DNA from: Actinacidiphila cocklensis
GTDB lineage: Bacteria; Actinomycetota; Actinomycetes; Streptomycetales; Streptomycetaceae
Length of the DNA stretch: 64,000 nucleotides
Assembly (NCBI RefSeq): GCF_907177275.1
Contig: NZ_CAJSLV010000013.1
Span: 1-64,000, forward strand
Direction of reading: 5' to 3'
The notes below the pieces were generated by a model. That model saw only the letters and a program-made list of their open reading frames with translations, was not told the origin of the DNA and searched no databases. Shown piece by piece: positions 55,851 to 63,360 of the stretch (positions are counted from its first letter, which is position 1; each line of letters begins with the position of its first letter). The translations under genes and the position numbers were made by a program.

Positions 55851-56056
55851 AGTGGATTCGCTCGTTCGCGCTGTTCTGGTACGACTTCGTCGTCGGTGAC
55901 GACTGGCGGGTCGCGGCCGGGGTCGTGGTGGCGCTCGGCGCGACCGCGGGCCTGGTGCACGCCGCCGACGTGAACGCCTGGTGGCTGCTGCCGCTCGCCG
56001 TCGTCGTCATGCTCGGCCTCTCGCTGCGCCGCGCGGTGGCCGCCGCCTCCCGCTGA
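55847..56056 (+). CDS. Small membrane protein (69 aa)
   Basis: This short protein has two predicted helices (about 20-38 and 44-60) after an aromatic, basic N-terminus (KWIRSFALFWYDFVVGDDW). Its GTG start overlaps the TGA of the ExxE membrane protein (GTGA), so it is translationally coupled and probably a partner subunit. Function unknown. A terminator lies just after its stop. Confidence 0.72.
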   Translation: MKWIRSFALFWYDFVVGDDWRVAAGVVVALGATAGLVHAADVNAWWLLPLAVVVMLGLSLRRAVAAASR

Positions 56057-56065
56057 CGCGGACCC

Positions 56066-56106
56066 CCGCCGGGGGCCGGGACCTCGCCGGTCCCGGCCCC
56101 CGGCGG
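56066..56106 (+). terminator. Terminator after the metal/ETF gene set
   Basis: Two 17-base arms (56066-56082 and 56090-56106) pair perfectly with a seven-base loop, ten bases after the stop codon. Confidence 0.75.
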
Positions 56107-56108
56107 AT

Positions 56109-56204
56109 TCACACGTCCAGGCGCTCCCAGCCGCGCGGCCGCGGCTGCTCGGTGAGCGGGCCGCGGCCGCGGTGGACGATGTACGGGCGGAAGAGGTACT
56201 GCAC
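56109..56204 (-). CDS. Possible small ORF (31 aa)
   Basis: From GTG 56204 to TGA 56109 every codon ends in G or C, and the peptide (YLFRPYIVHRGRG in the middle) has a balanced composition unlike the Arg/Ala-rich readings of other frames here. No ribosome site sits at the right distance from the GTG; a purine run is about 20 bases upstream. It could be the end of a longer unannotated reading frame or chance. Confidence 0.3.
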   Translation of the reverse strand: MQYLFRPYIVHRGRGPLTEQPRPRGWERLDV

Positions 56205-56298
56205 GGGGGGCGTCCGCGGAACCCTGCCCTCCAGGCGGCGTGCCGGGCATCCGGCCGGCTGATCACGGCCGGAACGCGCGCGGGGACCTGCCGCTCCG

Positions 56299-56616
56299 TC
56301 AGGAGGAGGGCGTGCTGCCCGGATCGAGCGAGAGCAGCGCGAGGAGCGCGGCCACCGTCGGGCCCGCGTCGGCCGGGTGGCGCAGCGAGGTGCCGCCGGG
56401 GATCTGGTAGGTGTTGGTCCGCCCGTTGCGGGTGCGGGTGAGATACCCGTCCGACTCCAGGTCGGCGATGATCTTCTGCACGGCACGCTCGGTGAGCATG
56501 CACCGCCCGGCGATGTCGCGCACGCGGATGTCGGGGTCACGGGCGATGGCGGCCAGGACGCGCGCGTGGTTGGTCAGGAACGTCCATCCGGTCCTCGGGC
56601 TCGCCGCGTCATCCAT
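56299..56616 (-). CDS. Winged-helix transcriptional regulator (MarR-like)
   Basis: This 105-residue protein has a winged helix-turn-helix core (about residues 15-75): TNHARVLAAIARDPDIRVRD, then TERAVQKIIADLESDGYLTR. A short C-terminal helix follows, as in small MarR/ArsR-like regulators. The ATG at 56616 is preferred: a -35/-10 pair ends six bases before it, implying a leaderless mRNA. A TTG at 56652 is in frame but belongs to the -35 element. A near-perfect palindrome over the -10 suggests autorepression. It is divergent from the STAS gene. Confidence 0.85.
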   Translation of the reverse strand: MDDAASPRTGWTFLTNHARVLAAIARDPDIRVRDIAGRCMLTERAVQKIIADLESDGYLTRTRNGRTNTYQIPGGTSLRHPADAGPTVAALLALLSLDPGSTPSS

Positions 56617-56619
56617 GGC

Positions 56620-56652
56620 GACATCGTACGACGTCGGATTCAGGCCTTGCAA
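56620..56652 (-). promoter_or_regulatory. Leaderless promoter with overlapping operator for the winged-helix gene
   Basis: On the minus strand TTGCAA (56652-56647), an 18-base spacer and TACGAT (56628-56623) form a promoter whose transcript would start at the ATG at 56616. The sequence GACATCGTACGACGTC (56620-56635) is a palindrome with one mismatched pair and covers the -10, the classic place for an autorepressor. Confidence 0.5.
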
Positions 56653-56678
56653 AGCGTGAAATGGCTTTCGTGTATCGC

Positions 56679-56707
56679 TTGACAGGGATTGCCGTGGCGC
56701 ACAGTCT
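56679..56707 (+). promoter_or_regulatory. Promoter of the STAS gene
   Basis: A perfect -35 TTGACA (56679-56684) is followed after 17 bases by CAGTCT (56702-56707), a weak -10. The STAS ribosome site AGGAGG is at 56731-56736. Confidence 0.4.
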
Positions 56708-56744
56708 GGAGCGGCCGAGTGAGGTACGTGAGGAGGTTGCAGCC

Positions 56745-57224
56745 GTGGCAGGTACAGGGCGCCGCTCGATCATTCCGCCGGCCGACGCAGGTCCCGCCGC
56801 GTCGGCGACGGTAATGGCGTCGCAGCAGGTGCGCGTGGTCAGGCACCTGCAGTCCGGGCTCGTCGTGCGGCTGACCGAGGCGGACGGCAGGATACGGGCC
56901 TGCGTCAACGGCGAGATCGACCTCGACTGCGCGGACCTGCTGGAGCGCGTGCTGGCCGACGCCCTGCGATCCGCACCCGGTGGGCTCGACCTCGACCTGA
57001 GCGCCGTCGGCTTCTTCGACTGCGCGGGGCTGAACGCGCTGCTGCGGCTCCGCGCGCTGGCGCGTCGCGACGGCGCGGAGCTGGCGGTGCTCCCGGTGTC
57101 GGCGCCGGTCGCGCGGGTCCTCGACCTCACCGGGACCTGGCCCGCCTTCCCGCTGGCGGCCGCCGCCGTCGACAGCACGCCGACCGTACGGCTGCGGCCC
57201 GCGCGCCGCGCCCGCCCCGCCTGA
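56745..57224 (+). CDS. STAS-domain protein (anti-sigma factor antagonist type)
   Basis: This 159-residue protein has a STAS domain (about residues 45-145) with the strand CVNGEIDLDCADLLERVL and the phosphorylation-loop region FFDCAGLNALL. In SpoIIAA/RsbV proteins the loop has a phosphorylatable serine; here D-C-A-G replaces D-S-S/A-G, so the usual serine is a cysteine. The N-terminal 45 residues are unstructured. The GTG at 56745 has AGGAGG eight bases upstream; upstream in-frame starts lack this. No anti-sigma kinase or sigma gene is beside it. Confidence 0.85.
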   Translation: MAGTGRRSIIPPADAGPAASATVMASQQVRVVRHLQSGLVVRLTEADGRIRACVNGEIDLDCADLLERVLADALRSAPGGLDLDLSAVGFFDCAGLNALLRLRALARRDGAELAVLPVSAPVARVLDLTGTWPAFPLAAAAVDSTPTVRLRPARRARPA

Positions 57225-57235
57225 CGGTCGCCGCC

Positions 57236-58315
57236 TCACCGGCCGGGCCGGTCCTTCGCGCACTGCTCCGCCACGGCCCTGTCGACCTCCGCCTTGCGGT
57301 CCCGCGCCCGCACGCGCGTCTGGTGGTCGGCGTCGACGATGTCCAGGAAGACCTCGTCGAACTCCGGGCAACGGTTGCGCAGTTCCCGCCTGATCCGCTC
57401 GCTGACCTCCTCCACCTCCTCGCTGTCGATGCCCTCCCGCAGGTCCACCCGCGCCGCCAGCAGCGCCGACCCGACACCGAGACGCATGGTCTGCAGGACG
57501 GCCACGGTGTCGATCTCCCGCTGTTCGGCCAGCAGGTCGTACGCCTCCTGCTGCAGGCGCGGGTCCACGGCCTGCCCGACCAGCAGGTCGCGGGCAGAGC
57601 GGCCGAGCCCGTAGGCCACCAGTACCAGCAGCAGCGCGATGGCCAGTGCGGCGGCGGCCTCCCAGCGCGGCGAGCCGGTCAGCTGGTGGCCCAGGACGCC
57701 GCCCGCGGCCAGCAGGACGCCGAGGACGGCGGTGGAGTCCTCCGCGAAGACCGTGCGCACGGTGGGGTCGTCGCTCGCGGAGATCTCCCGGCGCAGCGAG
57801 CGCCCGTGTTCGCGGGCGCGGCCGCGCAGCTGGACGACCGCCCGCAGCAGAGAGGTGCCCTCGGCGGCCAGTGCCACGGCCAGCACGATGTAGGTGGCCA
57901 GGAAGCCCCCGGAGGACGACTCCGGTGACAGCCACCCGTGCAGCCCCTGGTAGAAGGAGAAGCAGCCGCCGGTCACGAAGATGCCGACCGCCGCGAGCAG
58001 CGCCCAGAAGAAGCGCTCCTTGCCGTAGCCGAAGGGGTGCCGGGCGTCCGGGCGGCGCCGGGCGAAGCGGACCGAGGCCAGCAGGAACACCTCGTTGAGG
58101 GTGTCCGCGACCGAGTGCGCCGCCTCGGCGAGCAGGGCGGGCGAGGCGGTGAGGGTGCCGACGACGGCCTTGGCGACAGCGATCGCCACGTTCGCCAGCA
58201 GCGCGATCAGCACCGTCCCCCGGGTCCGGTCGTCGTCCTTCGCCGGCGCGGACCCCCGGGGCCGGCCGGCGGGCTGCTCGGGGTCTGTTCCTGTGCTTGT
58301 CTCGGGAGGAGTCAT
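57236..58315 (-). CDS. Cation diffusion facilitator (CDF) transporter, ZnT9-like
   Basis: This 359-residue protein has six membrane helices and a C-terminal cytoplasmic dimerisation domain rich in acidic residues (EEVEEVSERIRREL). The TM2 metal site is present (AHSVAD, H67 and D71). The TM5 site reads AEDSTAVLG (E192, D193) instead of the usual H/DxxxD, as in the ZnT9-like branch. The PFGYGKERFFWALLAAVGIF segment region is typical of that branch. CDF proteins export Zn2+, Fe2+ or Mn2+ in exchange for protons. It is convergent to the STAS gene with only 11 bases between, and divergent from the YbdK-type gene. Confidence 0.88.
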   Translation of the reverse strand: MTPPETSTGTDPEQPAGRPRGSAPAKDDDRTRGTVLIALLANVAIAVAKAVVGTLTASPALLAEAAHSVADTLNEVFLLASVRFARRRPDARHPFGYGKERFFWALLAAVGIFVTGGCFSFYQGLHGWLSPESSSGGFLATYIVLAVALAAEGTSLLRAVVQLRGRAREHGRSLRREISASDDPTVRTVFAEDSTAVLGVLLAAGGVLGHQLTGSPRWEAAAALAIALLLVLVAYGLGRSARDLLVGQAVDPRLQQEAYDLLAEQREIDTVAVLQTMRLGVGSALLAARVDLREGIDSEEVEEVSERIRRELRNRCPEFDEVFLDIVDADHQTRVRARDRKAEVDRAVAEQCAKDRPGR

Positions 58316-58445
58316 GGGCGGATCTCATCGACCTCCGGGCTCAAGGGGCGTCGTTGCCGCCGTGCCGGGCACGGCTACCCGCAGGGCTCTGCCGTACGCG
58401 GGCGGTCCGCTGATTGAGCCCGGCACAGGGGGTAGGCGCTGATCC

Positions 58446-59561
58446 ATGGACAGGCCCGAGGCGGACGGCATCACCCTGGGCGTCGAGGAGGAGTACCTGC
58501 TGCTCGACGTGAAGACCGGGATGCCCGCGCCGCGGGCCGGCGAGGTGCAGGCCGCGGCCGACCTGGAGCCGGTGCTCGACGCGGGCGAGGTCGACGACGA
58601 GCTGCTCCAGGCCCAGGTGGAGGTGGCCACCCCGATCTGCACCGGCCTCGCCGAGGTCGACGGGCACCTCAGGCGGCTGCGCGGCGCGGTCGCCGGCGCG
58701 GCCCTGCGCGCCGGGTGCCGCCCCGCGGCGACCGGCGGCCTGCCGCTGCGGTCGACCGGCATCATGCCGGTGACCGAGAAGCAGCGCTATCTGGACATGC
58801 GTGACGACGCCGCCCGGCTGGTCGACGAGCAGCTCATCAACGGGATGCACATCCATGTCGCGGTGCCCGACCGGCACGCCGGCGCCGCCGCGCTCGGGCG
58901 GCTGCGCCCGTGGCTGCCGGTACTGGTCGCGCTCGGTGCGAACTCGCCGTTCTGGGACGGCCGCGACACCGGCTTCGCGAGCTGGCGCACGGTGGTCTTC
59001 GGCCGCTGGCCGGTGAGCGGCTCGCCGCCGTACACCGCCGACGCGGCGACGTACGAGCAGCGGGTCGACGCGCTGGTGGACACCGGCGTGATACGCGGCC
59101 GCCGGGAGGTCTACTGGCACGCCCGGCTATCCGAGCGCTACCCGACGCTGGAGATCCGTGCGACCGACGTGCAGCTCGACGCCGGCAGCGCCGTCACCCT
59201 CGCCGGCCTGGGGCGTGCCCTGGTGGCGACCGGGCTGCGGGAGGCGGCCGAGGGTGTGGCCGCGCTCGACCCGCCCGGCAGCGTGCTGCACGCGGCCGGC
59301 TGGCACGCGGCCCGGCACGGTCTCGCCGCCGACCTGGTCGACCCGGTGCGCGGCACTCCCGCGAAGGCCGCGGACGTGGTCGGCGAGCTGCTGGCGTACA
59401 CGATGCCCGCGCTCGAGGAGTACGGGGACGCGGGCCGGGTCGCCGAGGGCCTGGCGCGGCTGCTGGACGGCGGTACGGGCGCGGCCCGCCAGCGCCGGGC
59501 AGTGGCGGAGGGCGGAGCCGCCGCACTGCTCGACCTGATCGCCCTGGCGCCTGCCGGGTGA
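58446..59561 (+). CDS. YbdK-type carboxylate-amine ligase (GCS2 family)
   Basis: This 371-residue enzyme belongs to the GCS2 family, whose members join a carboxylate to an amine with ATP (weak glutamate-cysteine ligase activity is known for YbdK). The hallmark GVEEEYLLLD (from G12) and the MHIHVAVPD metal/ATP segment are present, with RATDVQ (E/R-containing) further on. Its true product is unknown. Actinomycetes use such genes in amide-bond steps and in thiol metabolism. The ATG at 58446 has a purine-rich run upstream. It is monocistronic. Confidence 0.88.
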   Translation: MDRPEADGITLGVEEEYLLLDVKTGMPAPRAGEVQAAADLEPVLDAGEVDDELLQAQVEVATPICTGLAEVDGHLRRLRGAVAGAALRAGCRPAATGGLPLRSTGIMPVTEKQRYLDMRDDAARLVDEQLINGMHIHVAVPDRHAGAAALGRLRPWLPVLVALGANSPFWDGRDTGFASWRTVVFGRWPVSGSPPYTADAATYEQRVDALVDTGVIRGRREVYWHARLSERYPTLEIRATDVQLDAGSAVTLAGLGRALVATGLREAAEGVAALDPPGSVLHAAGWHAARHGLAADLVDPVRGTPAKAADVVGELLAYTMPALEEYGDAGRVAEGLARLLDGGTGAARQRRAVAEGGAAALLDLIALAPAG

Positions 59562-59739
59562 GTGCCCGGCCTGTCGACCGCCTATGCGGGGGCGGAGGAC
59601 CGCGGAGAGGGTGCGTCACCCTTTCAGGCGGTGATGCCACCATGGCAGGCCCTTACCGGTCAAACAGGTGATGACCCCCTGGTCCGGCAACGCCACCGCG
59701 AGTGCCCGCACCGGCCGCCGGGACGGATTTCCCCGGGAG

Positions 59740-59766
59740 TGTCACAGCCGGGCGCGCTGTCTCGTC
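59740..59766 (+). promoter_or_regulatory. ECF41-type promoter upstream of the epimerase-sigma operon
   Basis: TGTCACA (59740-59746), a 16-base spacer and CGTC (59763-59766) match the known target promoter of ECF41 sigma factors. It lies about 43 bases before the epimerase start and would let the sigma factor encoded next to it drive its own operon. Confidence 0.8.
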
Positions 59767-59808
59767 TTGCTGTCGACAGGCAGATCGTGGAACGGGAAGG
59801 TGATGGGC

Positions 59809-60741
59809 ATGCGGGTGTTCGTGGCGGGCGGGACCGGCGTCCTGGGGCGGCGGCTGGTGCCGCAGCTGGTGGCCCGCGGGCATCAGGTGACGGCTACGAC
59901 GACGAGCGCGGCCAAGCTCGGCGTCGCGGAGCGGCTGGGCGCGGACGGCGTGGTGATGGACGGCCTGGACGCGGCATCGGTCGCCGAGGCGGTGGCCCGG
60001 GCCAGGCCGGACGCGATCGTGCACCAGATGACCGCGATCTCCATGGAGCATGCAGGCAAGCCGGACCTCAAGCACCCGGACCGCTGGTTCGCCCTGACCA
60101 ACCGGCTGCGGACCGAGGGGACCGACCACCTGCTGGCCGCCGCGCAGGCGACCGGCGTGCCCCACGTGGTGGCCCAGGGGTACGCCAGCTGGAACGGCAT
60201 CCGCGAGGGCGGCTGGGTGAAGACCGAACAGGACCCGCTCGACCTGCTGCCGGGGACGGCCGCGCAGGCCGGGATGGAGGCGATGCGGCACGTCGAGGAC
60301 GTGGTGCTCGCGGCCGGCGGCGCGGTCCTGCGCTACGGCGCCTTCTACGGCCCCGGCGCCATCGACGACCAGGTCACGCTGCTGCGCAAGCGGCAGTACC
60401 CGCTGGTCGGGAAGGGCGGCGGCTACAGCTCGTGGATCCATCTGGACGACGCGGCGAGCGCCACCGTGCTGGCCGTGGAGCAGAAGGCCGCGGGCGTCTT
60501 CAACATCGTCGACGACGACCCGGCGCCGGCCCGCGAGTGGCTGCCGCACCTGGCGCGGTGCGCGGGGGCGAAGCGGCCGATGCGGGTCCCGGTGTGGCTG
60601 GCCCGGCTGCTGGCCGGGGAGCAGGCGGTGGTGATGATGACGCAGGGCCGCGGCTTCTCCAACGCCAAGGCCAGAAGGGTACTGGGCTGGGAGCTGCGCT
60701 ACCCCTCGTGGCGGCAAGGCTTCAGGGAGGAGCTGGCGTGA
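59809..60741 (+). CDS. NAD-dependent epimerase/dehydratase-like protein (ECF41-linked)
   Basis: This 310-residue protein is an atypical extended SDR with the nucleotide motif GGTGVLG (near residue 7-13), an NmrA-like layout and the segment YGAFYGPG. The catalytic YxxxK of true epimerases is not obvious, so redox or sensor roles are possible. Such oxidoreductase/epimerase genes are the standard partner of ECF41 sigma factors. The ATG at 59809 has GGGAAGG eight bases upstream. Its stop overlaps the sigma-factor start (GTGA). An ECF41 promoter lies upstream. Confidence 0.87.
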   Translation: MRVFVAGGTGVLGRRLVPQLVARGHQVTATTTSAAKLGVAERLGADGVVMDGLDAASVAEAVARARPDAIVHQMTAISMEHAGKPDLKHPDRWFALTNRLRTEGTDHLLAAAQATGVPHVVAQGYASWNGIREGGWVKTEQDPLDLLPGTAAQAGMEAMRHVEDVVLAAGGAVLRYGAFYGPGAIDDQVTLLRKRQYPLVGKGGGYSSWIHLDDAASATVLAVEQKAAGVFNIVDDDPAPAREWLPHLARCAGAKRPMRVPVWLARLLAGEQAVVMMTQGRGFSNAKARRVLGWELRYPSWRQGFREELA

Positions 60742-61682
60742 CCCGTACCGAGGAGGTGGCGTCCCGTACGGCGGAGTTCGAGGAGCTGCGCCCCCTGCTG
60801 TTCTCGATCGCCTACCGCGTCCTCGGCAGCGTGACCGAGGCCGAGGACGCCGTCCAGGAGACCTGGCTGCGCTACCGGACCTCCGCCACCTCACCGACCT
60901 CGCCCAAGGCGTTCCTGTCAGCGGTGGTGACCCGGATCGCGATCGACGTGCTGCGCTCGGCCCGGGTCCGGCGCGAGGAGTACGTCGGCCCGTGGGTCCC
61001 CGAGCCGCTGCTCACCGACCCCTACCAGGACCCGGAGCGGTCGGCGGAACTGGCCGACTCGGTGTCGATGGCGGCGCTGCTGCTGCTGGAGCGGCTCAGC
61101 CCGCTGGAGCGGGCGGTCTTCGTGCTGCGCGAGGTGTTCGGCTTCGGCTTCCCCGAGGTCGCAGCGGCCGTGGGGCGCTCGCCCGCAGCGTGCCGGCAGC
61201 TGGCGGTACGAGCGCGCCGCCACATGGACGCCGGCCGTCCGCGCTTCGACGCCGACCGCAGGGAGCGCGAGGAGCTGGCGGAGCGGTTCTTCGACGCCTT
61301 CAGGGAGGGCGACGTGGACGGCCTGCGGGAGCTGCTCGCCGCCGACGTGCACATGGTCGGCGACGCCGGCGGCAAGGCGCCGCAGGTGGCCAGCAGCTTC
61401 GACGGCGCCGACGACGTGGCCAGGGTGCTGATGGCGGTCTTCCCGATGTTCGCCAGGATCGGCGGTGTCGTGGAGCCGCACGAGGTGAACGGGCAGCCCG
61501 GCGCGATCTTCCGCAGGGGCGACGGCAGGGTGCTCAACACCATGGCGCTGGACATCGTGGACGGGCGCATCCAGACCATCCGCACGGTGATCAACCCCGA
61601 CAAGCTCGGCCACGTCGGCCCGGTGGCGGACGGCTGGGAGGTCCTGGACGAGGCGAACGGCGGACGCCTCCCGGGCGCCTGA
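60738..61682 (+). CDS. ECF41-family sigma factor with C-terminal SnoaL-like domain
   Basis: This 314-residue sigma factor has region 2 (about 15-80), region 4 (about 110-165, with GRSPAACRQLAVRARRHM) and a SnoaL-like C-terminal extension (about 175-300). The three ECF41 hallmark motifs are recognisable: WVPEP (86-90), DAGGK (209-213, for DGGGK) and NPDKL (286-290). In ECF41 proteins the extension controls sigma activity in place of a separate anti-sigma factor. The GTG overlaps the epimerase stop. A matching promoter lies at 59740-59766, and a hairpin terminator follows. The inducing signal is unknown. Confidence 0.93.
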   Translation: MTRTEEVASRTAEFEELRPLLFSIAYRVLGSVTEAEDAVQETWLRYRTSATSPTSPKAFLSAVVTRIAIDVLRSARVRREEYVGPWVPEPLLTDPYQDPERSAELADSVSMAALLLLERLSPLERAVFVLREVFGFGFPEVAAAVGRSPAACRQLAVRARRHMDAGRPRFDADRREREELAERFFDAFREGDVDGLRELLAADVHMVGDAGGKAPQVASSFDGADDVARVLMAVFPMFARIGGVVEPHEVNGQPGAIFRRGDGRVLNTMALDIVDGRIQTIRTVINPDKLGHVGPVADGWEVLDEANGGRLPGA

Positions 61683-61694
61683 CCGGAGGCCCCC

Positions 61695-61730
61695 GCGGGA
61701 GCCGCCGGCCCTCTGACCGGCGGCTCCCGC
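61695..61730 (+). terminator. Terminator after ECF41 operon
   Basis: Two 14-base arms (61695-61708 and 61717-61730) pair perfectly with an eight-base loop, 13 bases after the stop. Confidence 0.75.
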
Positions 61731-61860
61731 ACACAATGCGGAATCGTGCGGGCCGGCTGTGCGTTGACTCCAGCAGAGCCGGTGGGCAGGCGGCGGCAGG
61801 ACGGCCGCGCCCCCCGCGCCGGCGGCTGTCCATGACGTGATGACTGCGGAGAGGATCGAG

Positions 61861-62373
61861 ATGGCCACGCAGATGCAGAAGGCGGTACTGGCGGGCGGCT
61901 GCTTCTGGGGGATGCAGGACCTGCTGCGCCGGCTGCCCGGAGTGACCGGGACCCGGGTCGGCTACACCGGCGGCGACGTGCCGAACGCGACCTACCGCAA
62001 CCACGGGACCCACGCGGAGGCCATCGAGATCACCTTCGATCCCGAGCGGACCGACTACCGCGCGATCCTGGAGACCTTCTTCCAGATCCACGACCCGAGC
62101 ACCAGGAACCGCCAGGGCAACGACATCGGCCTGAGCTACCGCTCGGCGATCTACTACGTGGACGACGAGCAGAAGCGGGTCGCCGAGGACACCATCGCCG
62201 ACGTCGACGCCTCGGGCCTGTGGCCCGGCAAGGTGGTCACCGAGGTCGAGCCCGAGGGTCCCTTCTGGGAGGCCGAGCCCGAGCACCAGGACTACCTGGA
62301 GCGGTACCCCGACGGCTACACCTGCCACTTCCCGCGGCCCGGCTGGCGGCTGCCGGCCCGCACCCAGGGCTGA
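61861..62373 (+). CDS. msrA: Peptide methionine sulfoxide reductase A
   Basis: This 170-residue enzyme has the MsrA active-site motif GGCFWG, with the catalytic Cys14. The family's GYTGG (from G34) and [15 protein letters not shown] segments are also present. C155 near the end is the likely resolving cysteine. It reduces methionine-S-sulfoxide in proteins. The ATG at 61861 is chosen because GGAGAGG lies six bases before it; in-frame ATGs at 61837 and 61840 lack a ribosome site. It follows the ECF41 operon after a terminator. Confidence 0.93.
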   Translation: MATQMQKAVLAGGCFWGMQDLLRRLPGVTGTRVGYTGGDVPNATYRNHGTHAEAIEITFDPERTDYRAILETFFQIHDPSTRNRQGNDIGLSYRSAIYYVDDEQKRVAEDTIADVDASGLWPGKVVTEVEPEGPFWEAEPEHQDYLERYPDGYTCHFPRPGWRLPARTQG

Positions 62374-62442
62374 CCGCCCCGGCCCGCGCGGCGCGGGACC
62401 GGAGCCGCTGCGGGACTCCGCGGCCCGTGTTGTACTGGCCAG

Positions 62443-63360
62443 ATGGAGCGCAAGCATCCACTGGCCGCCGCCAGGCGGGCCGCACACGCAGGGCTGTCGG
62501 GCACGTCCTCGGACGCCGCCGACGCACGGGCCGAGCGGTTGCGTGAGCGCGTCCGGCTGACGATCGAGATCACCGCCAGGGCAGGGGAGTACCGCAGGGG
62601 CCTGGTCGCGGCGGTCTCGCGGCTGAGCCCCGAGGAGGCGGAGATCCTCGCGGACCTGGAGGAGCACGGGCTCCAGGTCCCGCAGTTGCACGACGTGCTG
62701 TGCGGCGGGCACGTGCTGGTGGACGACCCGGAGCTGTACGAGCGGTGGCGGGCGGCCAAGGGCAGCCATCCGCGGCTGTCCAGCCACCACCGCGACATCG
62801 ACAAGAAGCTCTACCCCGACATCGGCATGCGCGGCCACGTCGTCCGCGAGAAGCTGCACGGCCGCACCACGACCGGCACCTGGGTCCAGCTGGAGAAGAC
62901 GCCGGCCGCCTTCGGCGGCAGCAAGATGCCCAGCGTCGACGACCTGCGGCACCTGATGGACTACGCGGTCTACCGCTTCACCGGCAGCAACGTCGGCCCG
63001 TGGGGCCTGTCGCGGATGACCGAGCGGCGCCCGATGTACCTCTCGCCGATCCTCGCCGTGCCCACGTCGCTGACCCCGCCGGTCGCGCGGTCGCTCACCC
63101 GGGCGCTGCGCAGGATCGAGCAGTCCGACGACGTCACCGCGGTGTCCCAGCAGCTCGCCGCCCGCTTCCCGCCCCCCGACCGGGCGGACCTGGCCGGCGA
63201 GCTCGGCCAGGCGCTGTCCCGCAGGGGCGGCCGGGGGCTGTTCGGCAACTCCGAGGTGTGGGTGACCCAGACGCCGTCACGCACCGCCGCCGCCGTCCTG
63301 CGCGCCCGCCACGACGACCCGCCCGCGGTGACCCTACGGCCGACGGGAGGCCCGCGATGA
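62443..63360 (+). CDS. Protein of unknown function (305 aa)
   Basis: I do not recognise this protein. It is soluble, with a helical N-terminus rich in Arg/Glu (about 20-75). A central region carries conserved-looking segments (SHHRDIDKKLYPDIGMRGH, WVQLEKTPAAFGGSK, DYAVYRFTGSNVGPWG). The C-terminal half is predicted mostly helical. Third-position GC is high and the codon use matches real genes. Its stop overlaps the next gene by four bases (ATGA), so the two are coupled. No signal peptide or membrane helix is seen. Confidence 0.75.
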   Translation: MERKHPLAAARRAAHAGLSGTSSDAADARAERLRERVRLTIEITARAGEYRRGLVAAVSRLSPEEAEILADLEEHGLQVPQLHDVLCGGHVLVDDPELYERWRAAKGSHPRLSSHHRDIDKKLYPDIGMRGHVVREKLHGRTTTGTWVQLEKTPAAFGGSKMPSVDDLRHLMDYAVYRFTGSNVGPWGLSRMTERRPMYLSPILAVPTSLTPPVARSLTRALRRIEQSDDVTAVSQQLAARFPPPDRADLAGELGQALSRRGGRGLFGNSEVWVTQTPSRTAAAVLRARHDDPPAVTLRPTGGPR

